A stretch of DNA of 64,000 nt, from NCBI GenBank assembly GCA_018907035.1, contig JACCIC010000019.1, positions 4,357,501-4,421,500 on the forward strand, written 5' to 3'. Every line of letters begins with the position of its first letter. Within the stretch, counting starts at the first letter, position 1. The position numbers and the translations under genes are program-made. Below the pieces are notes generated by a model. It did not search any database. It was not told the origin of the DNA and saw only the letters and a program-made list of their open reading frames with translations. Shown piece by piece: positions 25,491 to 36,990 of this stretch. The stretch comes from Sycobia sp. Sy_11 (taxonomy: Eukaryota > Arthropoda > Insecta > Hymenoptera > Epichrysomallidae).

Positions 25491-25900
25491 AAGAGCGTCG
25501 ATAAGCCAGTGTTTTAACTTTTTTTTTTAACTTTAACCAGTATCATAATACAGGCTGATCCAATCTTGATTGATGATCTTTATTAGGCCGCATCAGTGGG
25601 GTCGAAGCTGCGATCCCCGCGCGGGCGGCGCACCGTTAAAATATGCATATTATATCGAGCTTCTTCCCTTACGCCGGCCTTGATTTCATCCCCCTCGCGC
25701 TCGCGGTTTATGTTTAATGCCGGACTATAAAGAGTCCCCGCGAGTAAAATTTCCGTCGGTGAATAAAGTGCGAAACAAGAAAGAAAAAAAGAAATACAAA
25801 AGAACACGAAACTCTTCGCACTTGATGAATGGGACGATGAGTCTGTAAACATTCGCACGGGTGTGCAGCGATGGTATTATGGAAAGAAAGATGTCGGGAC
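25290..25900. promoter_or_regulatory. Small GC-rich island with GA tract
   Basis: C-runs at 25310-25324, the GA tract at 25440-25484 and a CpG-rich core at about 25590-25740 containing TTAATGCC (25714). Role inferred from composition only. Confidence 0.25.
25440..25491. repeat. GA microsatellite with G run
   Basis: GA tract of about 45 bp ending in a run of seven or more G. Confidence 0.97.
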
Positions 25901-26506
25901 GAGAACTTGAAGCGTTTTCAATTAACAGATTCGATATTACGAAGGTCAAATTTTTGCCTCTCTATTTTTTTTTTAAATTTGTGATTGGTAGAGAACGAAA
26001 CATCTAGTGCTTTCTAAATTTTTCATGGATCTATCATTTATAGGATTAAAACTATAATAGATCCTTTTTTGTTGTTGTTGTACAATTACAAGCAATCCTC
26101 GGCATTTAGCTGCGCTTAGGTTTACCGATACTTTTTTAATCTTGTACGATATATCTTCATTTCTATCGACCCAACAGAAAGAAACAAACTCAAGAAATGT
26201 TTGATTAATCGGAAAATTATAAGTACAATAAACCACGAATATCACTAAAAATTCGAAAAATAGTAAGTAATAGTTTATTAATATAAATGTTGGAAGAACA
26301 ACTAATTAGATGAATTTACATTTTAGAACGATTAAGATTGTATTGCTCTGATTGAAACAATGGAATGCCGTGCAAAGTTTTCTCAGAATCCACCGATTAA
26401 TTTTTTGGGTTATGCTCCGCCGACTTTTCAACAATACGGCTTTGCTGAATAATGCGGTGAAAGTTGAAAAACAAAAAAGAAAAGTATCGATTGCGATCAT
26501 CATCTA
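25901..26506. other. Mixed AT-rich sequence, no gene seen
   Basis: Two minus-strand frames (25973-26245 and 26306-26503) have no recognisable features. Confidence 0.45.
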
Positions 26507-27290
26507 CTAATTAGCGATCCCAGATGCATAAACGAACTGCAGCTTCTCGCATGAAAACCAAAAAAATTGATTTTGTTGCAGAACTTTTTCTTTGCAAGCC
26601 AAACGAGCCGTCTGGGTCTCAGATAAGTTGCACTCGTCCCCAGGCTGGATCCGGTCCTCGTTCGGTCTTGTTGAAAATAACTCGTATTTCGAGCCTAACT
26701 GTATGTCCAAGTGGTTCGTCATTCTTAAAATAGATGAAAATCGGTCACTGAACAGTATTGAAGTCGGACAGGAAGCTTTTTTGAATAATTTGAAATCCAG
26801 AACGAACCGAAAGTTTCTGGATAAATCTTTGTCCTTTGCACAATGTTTTCTTTCTAGAGACTTTCGCGAAAAACCACAGAATGATCTGGATAAGGAGGAT
26901 CTTTTTCCTCGGCTATTGTCTTCCACCATTTGCGCCAATAAACGCCATTCGGTAATATCGCGAGTGCGCCACAGCGCGCAATTCGCATTAAGTGAAAATT
27001 CATTCTAATGCGGCGTGCGCGAAAATTTCGCTTATACTGTAAACCGACACCGAAGACGTGAGCGCGAATGCGGCGTGGTGAACGTTTACCACGAGGCGGC
27101 GACGCGCTCGTTTCCCGATAACACGCATCTAAATATTCGCCGCTAATGCGTATGTGAAGTAGAAGCGCGAAACTCGCTTTGAATCGTACCAGCCGTCGTG
27201 TCGGGGCGGTGATGTACATTCGCGGCACCGCTTTTAGTCGCCGATGGCTTTTTAGCCCTATATCTTGTACGTCTGTCGGTACTTTCAAAA
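26507..27290. other. Region with overlapping long open frames on both strands, unassigned
   Basis: Minus-strand frames at 26507-26938 (143 codons) and 26854-27288 (144 codons) overlap a plus-strand frame at 26592-27008 (138 codons). None shows a recognised motif. At most one strand is likely to be real, and all three may be chance frames in a locally stop-poor segment. The right half is CpG-rich like the other islands. Confidence 0.15.
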
Positions 27291-28980
27291 TTTTGCAAGA
27301 ATATTTTTGTAAGCAAAGTTTATCGTGTCTGTATGTAGTTTATCGTAAAGTTCATATGGGTATATGAAATATTGTTGATAAATGTTAAAGTTTTACTATT
27401 TCGAACGATTATAGTTTTATCTTATCTTAATCCCTCAGCCAATGGGAATTGTTGGGTTCTCTTATTGGAGCAGAGGATCAGCTTTTTTTTTTGTTGTAAA
27501 AGTGAATTCAACACTTGTTTAATAATAGATTTATGATATTTTATTGTTAAAGCCACTACTGGAAGACTGGAAGCAAAAATTCTAATAAATTTAGAAGTTT
27601 TTCAATTAAATATGAAAATTTAATAAATTAACATTAAAATAATCTATACAATTTAAATAAAATTTACAATTAAAAATATTCCTTGAGGAACGGACGCAAA
27701 AGAGGTTCGGAAAAGCAAAATAAAACACAATGTAGACGATTAACGTTGCTATATTATTTTAAACAGTTTCTCTGTTATTTAAAATTTCCATTTGCACATA
27801 TTTACATCTAAATGTACATATATATCTACACATTCGCATCAATTTACTCACAAAAAACAGATGCATCTAATAGCATTATTATAATTGCTAAAGAATTTTT
27901 TTTTTAATTAATTTGCTGTTCAATAATCTACTAGTAAATAATTATTATATTAACTTAGCCACTTATTTTATTTTAATTTACGCTCAGCCGGTCCGCCTAA
28001 TCGGCATTCATTATTCAAACTGTTTATTTCGCGATGCTTAGAATTTTTGATCCTTCGAAACGTACACGACTCTGTCCCCTTGAAACATGTATTTATTTAG
28101 TTTCCGTCATTATTTTTAATTTATAAATCAAAATTTGATTGAGATTTAAAAATACACAAAACGCAAGTATTACATGTGCGCGAACATAAGATAAAAAAAC
28201 GCAATACTTACAGAAACTATTTTCAAAATTTCTTGCTGATTATAGAGAGTGTCAGAAATATATGATAAGAAAAAACAAAATAGTATTTTTCATATTTTTT
28301 TAAGAAAATATGTTTTTCAGCCGCACTATTGCGTTCCACTGTACTTATTGCGATTTCAATTGCTGATGCTCACTGTAAAACTTACTCAACCTATACGTGG
28401 ATGTGCTTATAAAAATATGAAATTGATTTGTTTAAGGGCCTTTCAATTTAATGATATAATTTAAATATTTCTACTATTTATCATAAAAGTCGCATCTAAT
28501 AGCCATTCTATTTTCCCAGTGACCCTGTTCGGTGCTTTTCAGTTATACCTTTATTAATCATTTTTTTATGAATTGTAATAAAAGTCGATTATCCTTACTG
28601 TAGCACGAGAAATTTATGCATCGCAAATAAAGAACTTCGATAAAGTACGGAGTATTCATAATTTTTATTTTTTTTTTTAAATAAGATTTCCATTATTCAA
28701 TATTTTCCATGCTTTCTTTTCGAGACTCAGACAATATTGTTCATAAATATCGTATTGTCTTTATAATCCAAAGTCGTAATTATAGATTGCGATCTAAGTC
28801 GTGAGCTGTTCACCTCTCTATTTAGGGACGAAACGCGTGATTTCAGATTTCCGTCGAGGGCTCTAGAGCACCTGCCAGAATAAATATTTTTCCCGTTAGA
28901 TTGCCTTGTACAGACGAACTGGCGATGGCGACTCTAATGTCCTACCTGCTCTAACGTCTACCTGTTCCAGTTCCTCGGAA
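27291..28980. other. AT-rich block, no gene seen
   Basis: Nothing recognisable on either strand. Confidence 0.5.
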
Positions 28981-29268
28981 TCAGGGCAGAAGCGATAACC
29001 ATCTGATTCGGCTATAACGTACTACTATCGTAATAAATAGTTGAACAGATGCCGGAAGCTTGAATCGTTCTAATCGAAAGTTTTCTCACCGATTCGAATT
29101 TTGTCTGAAAAGGACTTCGCGGAAGTCTGTTCGGTACTTTTTTCGTAATCACGCTGCGAAAAATAAGAACTCGATACTGGCGTGGAGGTTGGTTGTTTGC
29201 CACGTCAGATTTACCATACTCGTTGTTGCGCTCGGGGGGAGGGGAGGGGCGAACTGTCGCGCAAGAGA

Positions 29269-29330
29269 ATAATAATAATAATAATATTAATAATATTGAT
29301 AATAATAATAACAATAATAATATTAATAAT
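29269..29330. repeat. AAT trinucleotide repeat, imperfect
   Basis: AAT units with interruptions (ATT, GAT, ACA) over about 62 bp. Confidence 0.93.
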
Positions 29331-29422
29331 CGACTACAATCAATTTCCAGAATACTTGCCAATAATTCGCACGAGATGCGCGTGCGTTGGACATACATTG
29401 GGCCCCCGTATATCCCATATCG

Positions 29423-29677
29423 ATGTCGACCAAGCCGTCGAGTTTCCAGGCCAAGATAGCGCAACTACGGAAGCGGAACGAAATCGTCCGCGAAATCGGT
29501 CGCGCCGTCGGTGCAATTCCGACGGAGTCGTGCCTCGCCCCTCGATCGCCGCGGAAAGAAAAAGAAGGCCGCGCCGCCAACGCTGTCGCGTCCTCCCTCG
29601 CCGCGACATTGACGGGGGAGAATTTGCGCTGGACCCAACGGGGAGCCTCGCGTTTCGGGAGCGTGCACCGGGCGTGC
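29423..29677 (+). CDS. Candidate coding exon, unassigned, low confidence
   Basis: From the ATG at 29423 a frame of 85 codons runs to a possible splice donor (GC|GTAAGC at 29678). It starts MSTKPSSFQAKIAQLRK, continues as a basic, helix-prone stretch, and favours G or C at third codon positions. I recognise no family. Beyond the possible donor the frame runs into a TA microsatellite, so coding there is unlikely. The alternative is a chance frame in GC-rich DNA; an upstream in-frame ATG at 29387 also exists. Confidence 0.18.
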
Positions 29678-29728
29678 GTAAGCGCCCGCGCGTCGCCTCA
29701 CCTGCCTCCTGCGACTATACACGTGAAT

Positions 29729-29755
29729 AATATATATATATATATATATATATAT
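29729..29755. repeat. TA microsatellite, short
   Basis: About 26 bp of TA. Confidence 0.95.
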
Positions 29756-30484
29756 CCTCCATTATTGATCCCGGGTCCCTTCGCCCGAACCCCTCCTCCC
29801 TCCAGCCCCTTCAGCCGGCTACGCGCTCGCCGTCATTTTCCGTCATTATCTCGCGCACGTACGCGCGCGTATCGGATTAATGCCGCGACAGCGGCGCGGC
29901 GCGGCGCTGACGTCCTCTGGCTTTCGGGGCTGCTATTTATTATTATATACGTCTATATACACACATGTATGAGGGTACTCCGCCATAGCGCGCGCTCTCG
30001 CAGGTGCCCTGCGTTATTACTCCGAGCCTTTATAGATATAATGTGTGTATGTGTATGCATGTATATATATATAAAGAGGCAAGAATTGTCCACGCTGCGT
30101 AACGCGCGCACGCGGCCAGCACGTATAACTTTTCATCGTCGGTATTTAGCGAGCGAGTGAGTCAGAGCTGGAGGTCTTTGCTTCGAATTTACTCTTTTTT
30201 TTCAACTCCCTACCCTATCGCCCCTCCCCCCCTCTCTCTCTCTCCCGTTCGTCAGCGGTTTTATTCCCCACTTTGAGCGCAAAAAAGCGCCACTTGGCGC
30301 CCGACGTCGGCCGCGCCCGTATATAGCGAGCGGTCGCGGGGACTCTCCGGCGATGCCGAGTGATTTTTTTGCCCGGCCCCCTTCACGGCGATACGCGCGC
30401 GTGGCGTGGTGGCGACGCCGCGCTCTTTTGACTTTTATTGTTTCGACTCGCGCGCGAACACGCGGGCTGTAAATGCCGAGCGGC

Positions 30485-30485
<1 letters not shown>

Positions 30486-30537
<52 letters not shown>

Positions 30538-30545
30538 AGAGAGAG
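30486..30545. repeat. GA microsatellite
   Basis: About 48 bp of GA followed by GATAAAGAGAGAGG. Confidence 0.97.
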
Positions 30546-30663
30546 GACATGCAATAAAGAAGGGTTTATGCAATAAGAGAGCGAATATTTTAGGTATGGG
30601 GCGCTCTATTTCTCTATTATCGCATTCACGCACTATTTTAGAGTAAAATATGACGATGCGCGT

Positions 30664-30666
<3 letters not shown>

Positions 30667-30716
<50 letters not shown>
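30667..30716. repeat. TA microsatellite
   Basis: About 49 bp of TA, 120 bp downstream of the GA tract. Confidence 0.97.
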
Positions 30717-30718
<2 letters not shown>

Positions 30719-31060
30719 ATATAACAGCGTGTATTCCTCGTCCCGCATTCCAAACCTTTCGATGTAATGAATTCTCGCGTAGATATATTCCCGCCCTTCG
30801 CCTAGAGATATCTCCTTATTTTTCGTCTTTTTCGCCCCCCTCCCTCACCCACAGGAGCTTGCTTCTTTTTTGCTCGCCCATTCAATATGAGGGCACAATG
30901 GGGTAAAAGTGATGGCGCCGTTACTATTACGAGCGGGTCGGAATTTTCCCAGACGTTCTTATGGATAAGCGCGCGTCGGCGTGCTTTACCAATTATTCTC
31001 ATTTTCTGTCGCGGGGGACGGGAAGTCTTGCGAAAAATTCTCTCGGTCCCAATGGAAATT

Positions 31061-32198
31061 AATGTGTGAATTGTCATATATACATGTATCATTCTGCAAT
31101 TTGTAAAATCTGCTATTATTATATCATATTTTCCTACGGATCGATTTTTCTGGGTATCATAACAGTGGAATTTTTTGCTTATTGAAATCGAAGATTTTTA
31201 CCTGACTGACTTGCAGATTTGAGAAAGTCTTCAATTTAGTTCTCAACTTAAACTAAATATACTGCGACATATAACAGTTGCCTGAACTGTATGATCCGTA
31301 AATATTTTGACCTAATGAAATTTTTGTATGCAGACGGTATTTAGTTATTTCTATTTTGTTTCATTTTCCATTATAGAATAATAGGCTTCAAGAATTTAAT
31401 CTGATCCACTTTTTATTACTTTATCTTATTAAAATATTTATGCGTTGTTTACTTTTCATAGATTAATTAAATTTATGCTAACATATTCAAATGTTATTCA
31501 TGTCTATCCTATTCATATATGCTCAATGAAGTATAAGATACACAATGATTATCGGAAAACATAAAATCGATAATTGAGATTATAAAAATTTTAAGTATTC
31601 GCTCCGGTGAATTCTATTATTCGACTAATTTTTAAATTAAGTTAAAATGTGAAGCTTCTATGCTTTGGAGCAAATCAAGAAATAACTTTTACAACAAGAT
31701 TGAAAATCAACGTTAACGTTATTGTTATTCAATTTTCCGAAATTCTGCAGCTATGTCAAGTACCGATTGTACGAAAGGAAAGCGGAAACTTTCGATTTTT
31801 CAAAAACAATTGATTTTTACAAAAATATTGCTTTACACTGCTCTCAGTAGTATGGGCTACATGTTGTATGAGTTTTAAGGATTTTTTCTCGAAAACTACA
31901 AAGAAAAGCGGGATATAAATTTATTTACACTTTTTTTTATCTTAATTTATATTCAAAATAATATATTATGAAAATAAATCGTATTGTATTCGAACTATGA
32001 TATTTATAGAGAAATAGCAATTACATTTTTAATATTTTAACCAAAGTTAATTTTAATATATCGTTAACAATTAAAAATGGTATAAAAATATTACAGTAAA
32101 TCCGTATTATACATCTATGATTCAAGAAATTAATAATAAAAACATTAATTGTACACGCATATGTCTAACTTAAAAGTACTTATATATATGAGAGGATG

Positions 32199-32201
<3 letters not shown>
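31061..32201. other. AT-rich block, no gene seen
   Basis: Nothing recognisable on either strand. Confidence 0.5.

Positions 32202-32253
<52 letters not shown>
32202..32253. repeat. TA microsatellite
   Basis: About 51 bp of TA. Confidence 0.97.
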
Positions 32254-32255
<2 letters not shown>

Positions 32256-32575
32256 ATAAATCATAGTATATAAACTCATAGTTCGTAAAGTATTATTGAT
32301 TTTTCAAATTATTAGATCAACGTGAGATCTTTGGTGTAAATTATAATTCAATAATGTACAAAAGCTTGTAAAAGATAGAAAAACGTACTGCTACCATCAC
32401 TCTGGTAAGTACGAAACCAGTAATCCAATTTTTGAAGTAAATCTACGAACCATTGTTTTTACACATTCTTCGAACGCATGTAAGGGCTCTAGGTATAGAT
32501 ATTGTAAGTCGTGTGCCAGGGACTCAGAGAGTACGATATGTCCTTAGATCGTCAATGCATGGAGGGATCATGCAA

Positions 32576-32723
32576 TGTTAGTCTGTATAAACGACGTACA
32601 AAAAGAGAAACTGAGATGGGACAAGGCCTTTCTCTTTCGCATACTTCTCATGTGTATGCAAGTGTGCAAAAGAAAGACTCTACCTCATCTCAGTCTCTCT
32701 ATTCATGTATAAATGCACTAACA
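32576..32723. repeat. 148-nt foldback (inverted repeat)
   Basis: Two arms of about 70 nt (32576-32646 and 32654-32723) are complementary with small bulges and almost no loop. The outer ends share TGTTAGT, and the middle shares GAGA(A/G)ACTGAGATG, nearly perfectly paired. A transcript could form a long hairpin. It is longer than a typical animal microRNA precursor; a MITE, or a hairpin-RNA locus, are the alternatives. Confidence 0.75.
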
Positions 32724-32791
32724 GTATGTTACCTAATGGTTTAATATAATTTCAGGAATATTATAGCCCCCGAACAGATAATATCAGTCAT

Positions 32792-33160
32792 CTAGAATAG
32801 TATCATTTCAATATGAGTTTCAGCCAGGAGAATATTCAATTGCTTTCGTCTCAGATAAAGGAATAACTTCATGCAAGGACAGCGCTTGTGAAGCCTAAAA
32901 GACTTAGTCAATCTAACTGACGAGAAAATCCTCTGAAATGTATTATTTAGGTCAAAGTACACCATCCTAGTTATTTGTTTTTCTCCAAGTATGATGTCAT
33001 CTGTTAGTTTTTGTAAATGATGGTGATCGTCTATCTTGTCTAAAGTCTGTTCAGAACTTGAAGGTTTATAAGTAATTCTTATAGTTGCTCGTAGACAAAA
33101 TTGCCATATTAGTATGTATATAGGGGGATTGTATTTTTTTTCATTACATAATTCGTAGTA
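32792..33160 (-). other. Unassigned 122-codon stop-free frame without early ATG
   Basis: Reading the minus strand from 33160 to a TAG at 32792-32794 gives 122 residues with no stop, bounded upstream by TAA at 33161-33163. The composition is protein-like, not low-complexity, with segments such as KPSSSEQTLDKIDDHHH, LTDDIILGEKQ and RLHKRCPCM. No methionine lies near the start, so it would have to be an internal exon or a fragment of an old element. I recognise no family. Stop-free runs of this length occur by chance a few times in a window of this size, so this is only a lead. The foldback lies about 70 bp past its end. Confidence 0.25.
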
Positions 33161-33278
33161 TTATTGGAAACGCACTTAAAGAAGACATACCTAAGTAGTC
33201 CAGAAGATCAACGCATATGATCTTGTAAAATATTATCGACATAAAATTATGTCGTCTGCAGTCAGTGCAAAGCCAATC

Positions 33279-33279
<1 letters not shown>

Positions 33280-33311
<32 letters not shown>

Positions 33312-33323
33312 TGAGAGAGAGGG
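33280..33323. repeat. GA microsatellite
   Basis: GA run with an AAAGTGA interruption near its end. Confidence 0.96.
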
Positions 33324-34163
33324 AGCAAGAACTTTCTACAAATTACAACGAGAAGGGGAACAAAGAAAGATTACCTGTCCCTAGTTCTACCACTCACCGG
33401 GTACACTCGAGCGTCTTCAGATATACGAGCGCGGTGTTCAACGATGTACGAACGAGCAGTGTGGTGTACACTCGATAAAGAAAATAGCTCCCTCTATCCT
33501 TCTCTGTCACCAACAATCGATTCAGTAGCAGTTGACAGAAAAAATCTCAGCGTTTAGCGTTGCATCATTTACGAACGTTCCTCTTTCACCCTCTCCGATA
33601 TTTTATATTCATGATTACAAATAAATATATATCTCTATTTCTCTCTCTCTCTCTCCTTTTTACCGCATCTTAAGGCGAAGTTTGGTTACGCTCGTTATCA
33701 GTCAGTATATAGTTCACGTTGTTTCTTCTTCTTCTCCTTCTCCTCTCTTACAACGAGACGAAACGCCTATAGCGAACTTGCAGGAAGGCTTTGAGGCTGT
33801 TCACGGCGAAAATCGCGTGCGCGGCGACGATCCGAAAAATGCGGTCAATGAACGACATCGGGCTGCATGGCGAAAGAGAGAGAGAGAGAGAGAGGAAGAA
33901 AGAGACGGTGAAAGAGGTAGATAAAAAGAGAGAGGGAGAGGGATGTGGTGGTGGTTGCTGCCGCTGTTGCGGTAGGGTTGACAGGGCCATAGTAATGCGA
34001 GCGCAGACTCGCCCGAGGCTGCTGCTGGCGCGGCTGCCTCCCCTACCTTCCTCTTCTTTTGACCCTCGTGTTGCCTCGTTGCCGTGTGCTTCTTGTTTCT
34101 CTCATGGAAAATATGGATTTTATAAGAGCGAACGAGAGAGAAAGAAAGGGAGACTGAGAGAGA

Positions 34164-34196
<33 letters not shown>

Positions 34197-34750
34197 AGAA
34201 AGAAAGAGAGAGAAGGAAAGACAAAGTAGGAGCAAGAGTCTTTACTCTCGCTATACTCATTTCTCTGCCTTCGCTCTCGCGCGTGTACAAACACACGCGC
34301 GCGCGCGGGCGCGTGCATACACGTACACGCAATAGCACGCACACTATCTTTAGCTCCGTTCCTCATGCACTCGTTGAGCTCGTTGGAAGCTGTGAGAGGG
34401 AGCCCGGGATTTTTTCTCCGTCTCTTTTCCATCTTTTTTTTGCGTTTTCTCCCCTCTCGACAAGCCGATTTGCATGGAAATTCAGAAAACCCTCACCCGC
34501 TTTCTTTTGCTTCAATTTCGAATAATTGCTCGAACGTGTACATCCACGTTTACACGTATACGAGCTTGATATGCGCACAATACAATAACCGAGATTTCTG
34601 CAGCGTCCCGTTTTTTGTTTGTTTTTGTTTTCTGTCATTGATGGCACGGAGATCGCGTCGAAATGACACGTCGCGAGAAACAATAATATTTATCAAGTAT
34701 ATAGTCGCGGAATCTATTATACGTGCGAATAAAGTAAAGCATCTGCTTTA
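33324..34750. promoter_or_regulatory. GC-rich island with several purine tracts
   Basis: Moderate to high GC with GA-rich tracts at 33868-33930 and 34129-34225, a CT tract at 33640-33655, and a CG run at 34291-34307 next to CA-rich sequence. The conflicting open frames on both strands are largely translations of these tracts. Confidence 0.3.
33868..34225. repeat. GA-rich purine tracts, interrupted
   Basis: Two GA-rich blocks (33868-33940 and 34129-34225) with AAAG interruptions, separated by a GC-rich segment containing GCTGCTG-like words. Confidence 0.9.
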
Positions 34751-34909
34751 GATCAATTGTTTATTAGAGTTCGCATGTAAATAACTTCGGAAAAGATGGA
34801 AGAAGATGTAATTGTCACTATATAGAATGAAGTCCACGAATGATCTACTATAGGCATTTTCTTTACTAAACAATAAAAAAGTTCTCATAAAGACAAATTA
34901 TTTTTACGT

Positions 34910-34911
<2 letters not shown>

Positions 34912-34950
<39 letters not shown>
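34912..34950. repeat. TA microsatellite
   Basis: About 38 bp of TA in AT-rich sequence. Confidence 0.97.
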
Positions 34951-34953
<3 letters not shown>

Positions 34954-35100
34954 TATTTAAATTATTAAAAAAAATTTAAATATCCTGTAATTTTATCTGT
35001 AACTTCTTTCTAACGAAAATAAGTTAGTGAAGGATTCAAGCGTCGTGACTGTCCAAAGTCGTTCGAAATCACTCTAAGCGCGCTAAGTACGCTTGTTAAA

Positions 35101-35985
35101 CTAACACATTTTCAAACTCGGGCATCCCCCCCCTCCCCCCGACACACGACGGTCGCCTCGAGAATCTTGCGCAGTACTGCCAATACACATCAGTGTATAA
35201 TACAGTTCCTTAATAAAACGACTTTCCCGCGCGAGAAGGACCAAACTGGCGCGATAAGAATCAATTCTAAACCTACTTTCTCGATATCGTAGCGTCCGCT
35301 GGTGCGCTCGCGTTTTAACAACCAAAGACCCCCCCCCGCACCCTCGGCCCAGCCGTACCTTAAGTATCACCACCTCGTCCGTATCGCACCTCCGCGGGAG
35401 TGCACTACCGCGTTCTCGTTTAAAGCGCCGGCCCGTAAATTCAACCCCGAGCGACACACTTCGATCGCGGTAAACGATCAAAAGAGTGGCTGCGGCCAAC
35501 ATTATAGAAACGAGAAGTCGCGTCTCGTCCTCCTCCTCCTCCTCCTCCATCTCCGCCTACCATTTCGCGCGACTCTTTACGAGCCTGCACGCGCGGTTGG
35601 CTTCTCCAGCCGTTTGACAGTCTTTATATATATATAGAAAACACGCAAAAGCTCTCGGAGCTCTTACGGCTGCCCGCAATGGGCGACGCAGGTACTTACA
35701 TTATACCAACGCCCCGATGTAAACCCGAGTAAGCGCGCACCCGCGGATCGATGAATAATTAATCGGCCGTGGGCCGCCGATGGAACCAATGGCAACGCGC
35801 CGCGGTATAACTGCGAGTCACCGCCGAGTACGAGGCCACGGGGCCGACGCGGATCGGCTCAAAGGACGGCAGTTGAACGCGCATCCGACAAGAGAGTGGT
35901 TAATTACGGCGATGGTCCGAAAGATTTCCACGATGAGAACCTGGTGTGCATTACGTCAAGGGATCGTGTATTGAATTATGAATAT
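35101..35985. promoter_or_regulatory. GC-rich island, candidate regulatory region
   Basis: C-runs at 35127-35140 and 35330-35338, a TCC repeat at 35526-35548, and a CpG-dense right half containing an AATAATTAATCGG word (homeodomain-like) near 35754. ATGGGCGACGCAG|GTACTT at about 35679-35697 resembles a short exon end but is unsupported. Confidence 0.3.
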
Positions 35986-36319
35986 CGAAATCCCTTGGTT
36001 CCGAAACTTTCAATGAACGCTCGATAATTGATCAGCGAAAGTTTCTCCAAAAATTTTTTAGTGATCAAATATTAACTTGGTATTTAGTCTCCATTTATGA
36101 ATTAACAAATTCTTGAATTTTTATAAAAACAATTTTGATCAGAAGAATGTCGTTTGTAGTTGCTTTATTTTCATATGAAAAATTTATCTGTAAATAATCG
36201 TTGATACATCATTGTATTTAAAAATAAAAACTGTTTGTGGATATATCCAGAATGAAAACTATAATTTACCAGAAGGATCCTTATACTACCTCTTCCTTGT
36301 TTTCAATCGTGAACTTTCA
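35986..36319. other. AT-rich sequence, no gene seen
   Basis: Nothing recognisable. Confidence 0.5.
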
Positions 36320-36990
36320 GTTTCTATGATTTGAAAAAAAGTAATTGTACCCTTGTAGACTTTATGTCAACGACATGATCCCAGTTTTTATCAAGAGTTT
36401 CTTTCTAGTTGTCTATACTGTATCTTACAACATATCAAGCTTTTAGTTTCTAGAATATAAGAGGAAACTGGTTTTGTCTAAAATCCTTCTCGACCTTATT
36501 GTCCAAGTTCCAAAGATATACATCGACTAATATATCAAAAATTTCCTAACCATTCGATTGTTCTAATGCGATACATAATCAGCGTCACTCAAAGGGCACA
36601 AAAATTTAAGGACTCTCTGATTGTCCATTTGAACGATTGGGAGGGCCGTTATACGAGACATCTTCAATTACTTAAATTACGTAAATCTTAAATTACTATG
36701 ATTTCAGAGGCAATCGGTCTTTTGCAGAATCTCTGTCAACCTCGTTGTTTTAGTTGCATAAAGATTATTAAACAGTAACTTGATACTCTGTTGTACTAGA
36801 TTTAAATCCTCGAATTCCTACGATTTCAAACATAGCCGACCTCTCTCAGATACTCTACCATCTTCATAATTCTAATTCTATCAAAACTTTTACGTCAATA
36901 TTTCATTTCCATATAATATGAAATAACGCTTCTAAATTAACTAGAATTGGAGAAGCAAGTAGTATTCTACAAATTATTTTGGTTTCATCG
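36320..36990. repeat. Diverged tandem array, period about 123 bp, five to six copies
   Basis: Related segments recur at regular spacing. Copies of a CTATGATTTCAGAGG-like word start near 36321, 36447, 36694, 36816 and 36935. A second word, of the type AGAATCTCTGTCAACCTCG, recurs near 36354, 36480, 36605, 36726, 36848 and perhaps 36975. Spacings are 121-126 bp. The copies are heavily diverged. Minus-strand translation gives partly matching peptides, but with stops, so coding is unlikely. Confidence 0.55.

Larger units (their letters stand above)
28981..31060. promoter_or_regulatory. Large GC-rich island, candidate regulatory or first-exon region
   Basis: The largest GC-rich island. It contains an AAT tract, an unassigned open frame, TA and GA tracts, and CpG-dense cores near 29640-30120 and 30240-30480. 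TTAATGCC occurs at 29877. A regulatory role is inferred from composition. Confidence 0.35.

Noticed and set aside
30202..30753. 183-codon minus-strand frame
   Set aside because: It is built from the GA and TA tracts at 30486-30545 and 30667-30716, with GC-rich sequence between them.
36320..36990. Idea that the ~123-bp repeats encode a 41-residue repeat protein on the minus strand
   Set aside because: Translated copies match only partly and carry stop codons, one at the same place in two copies, so a noncoding array is the simpler reading.
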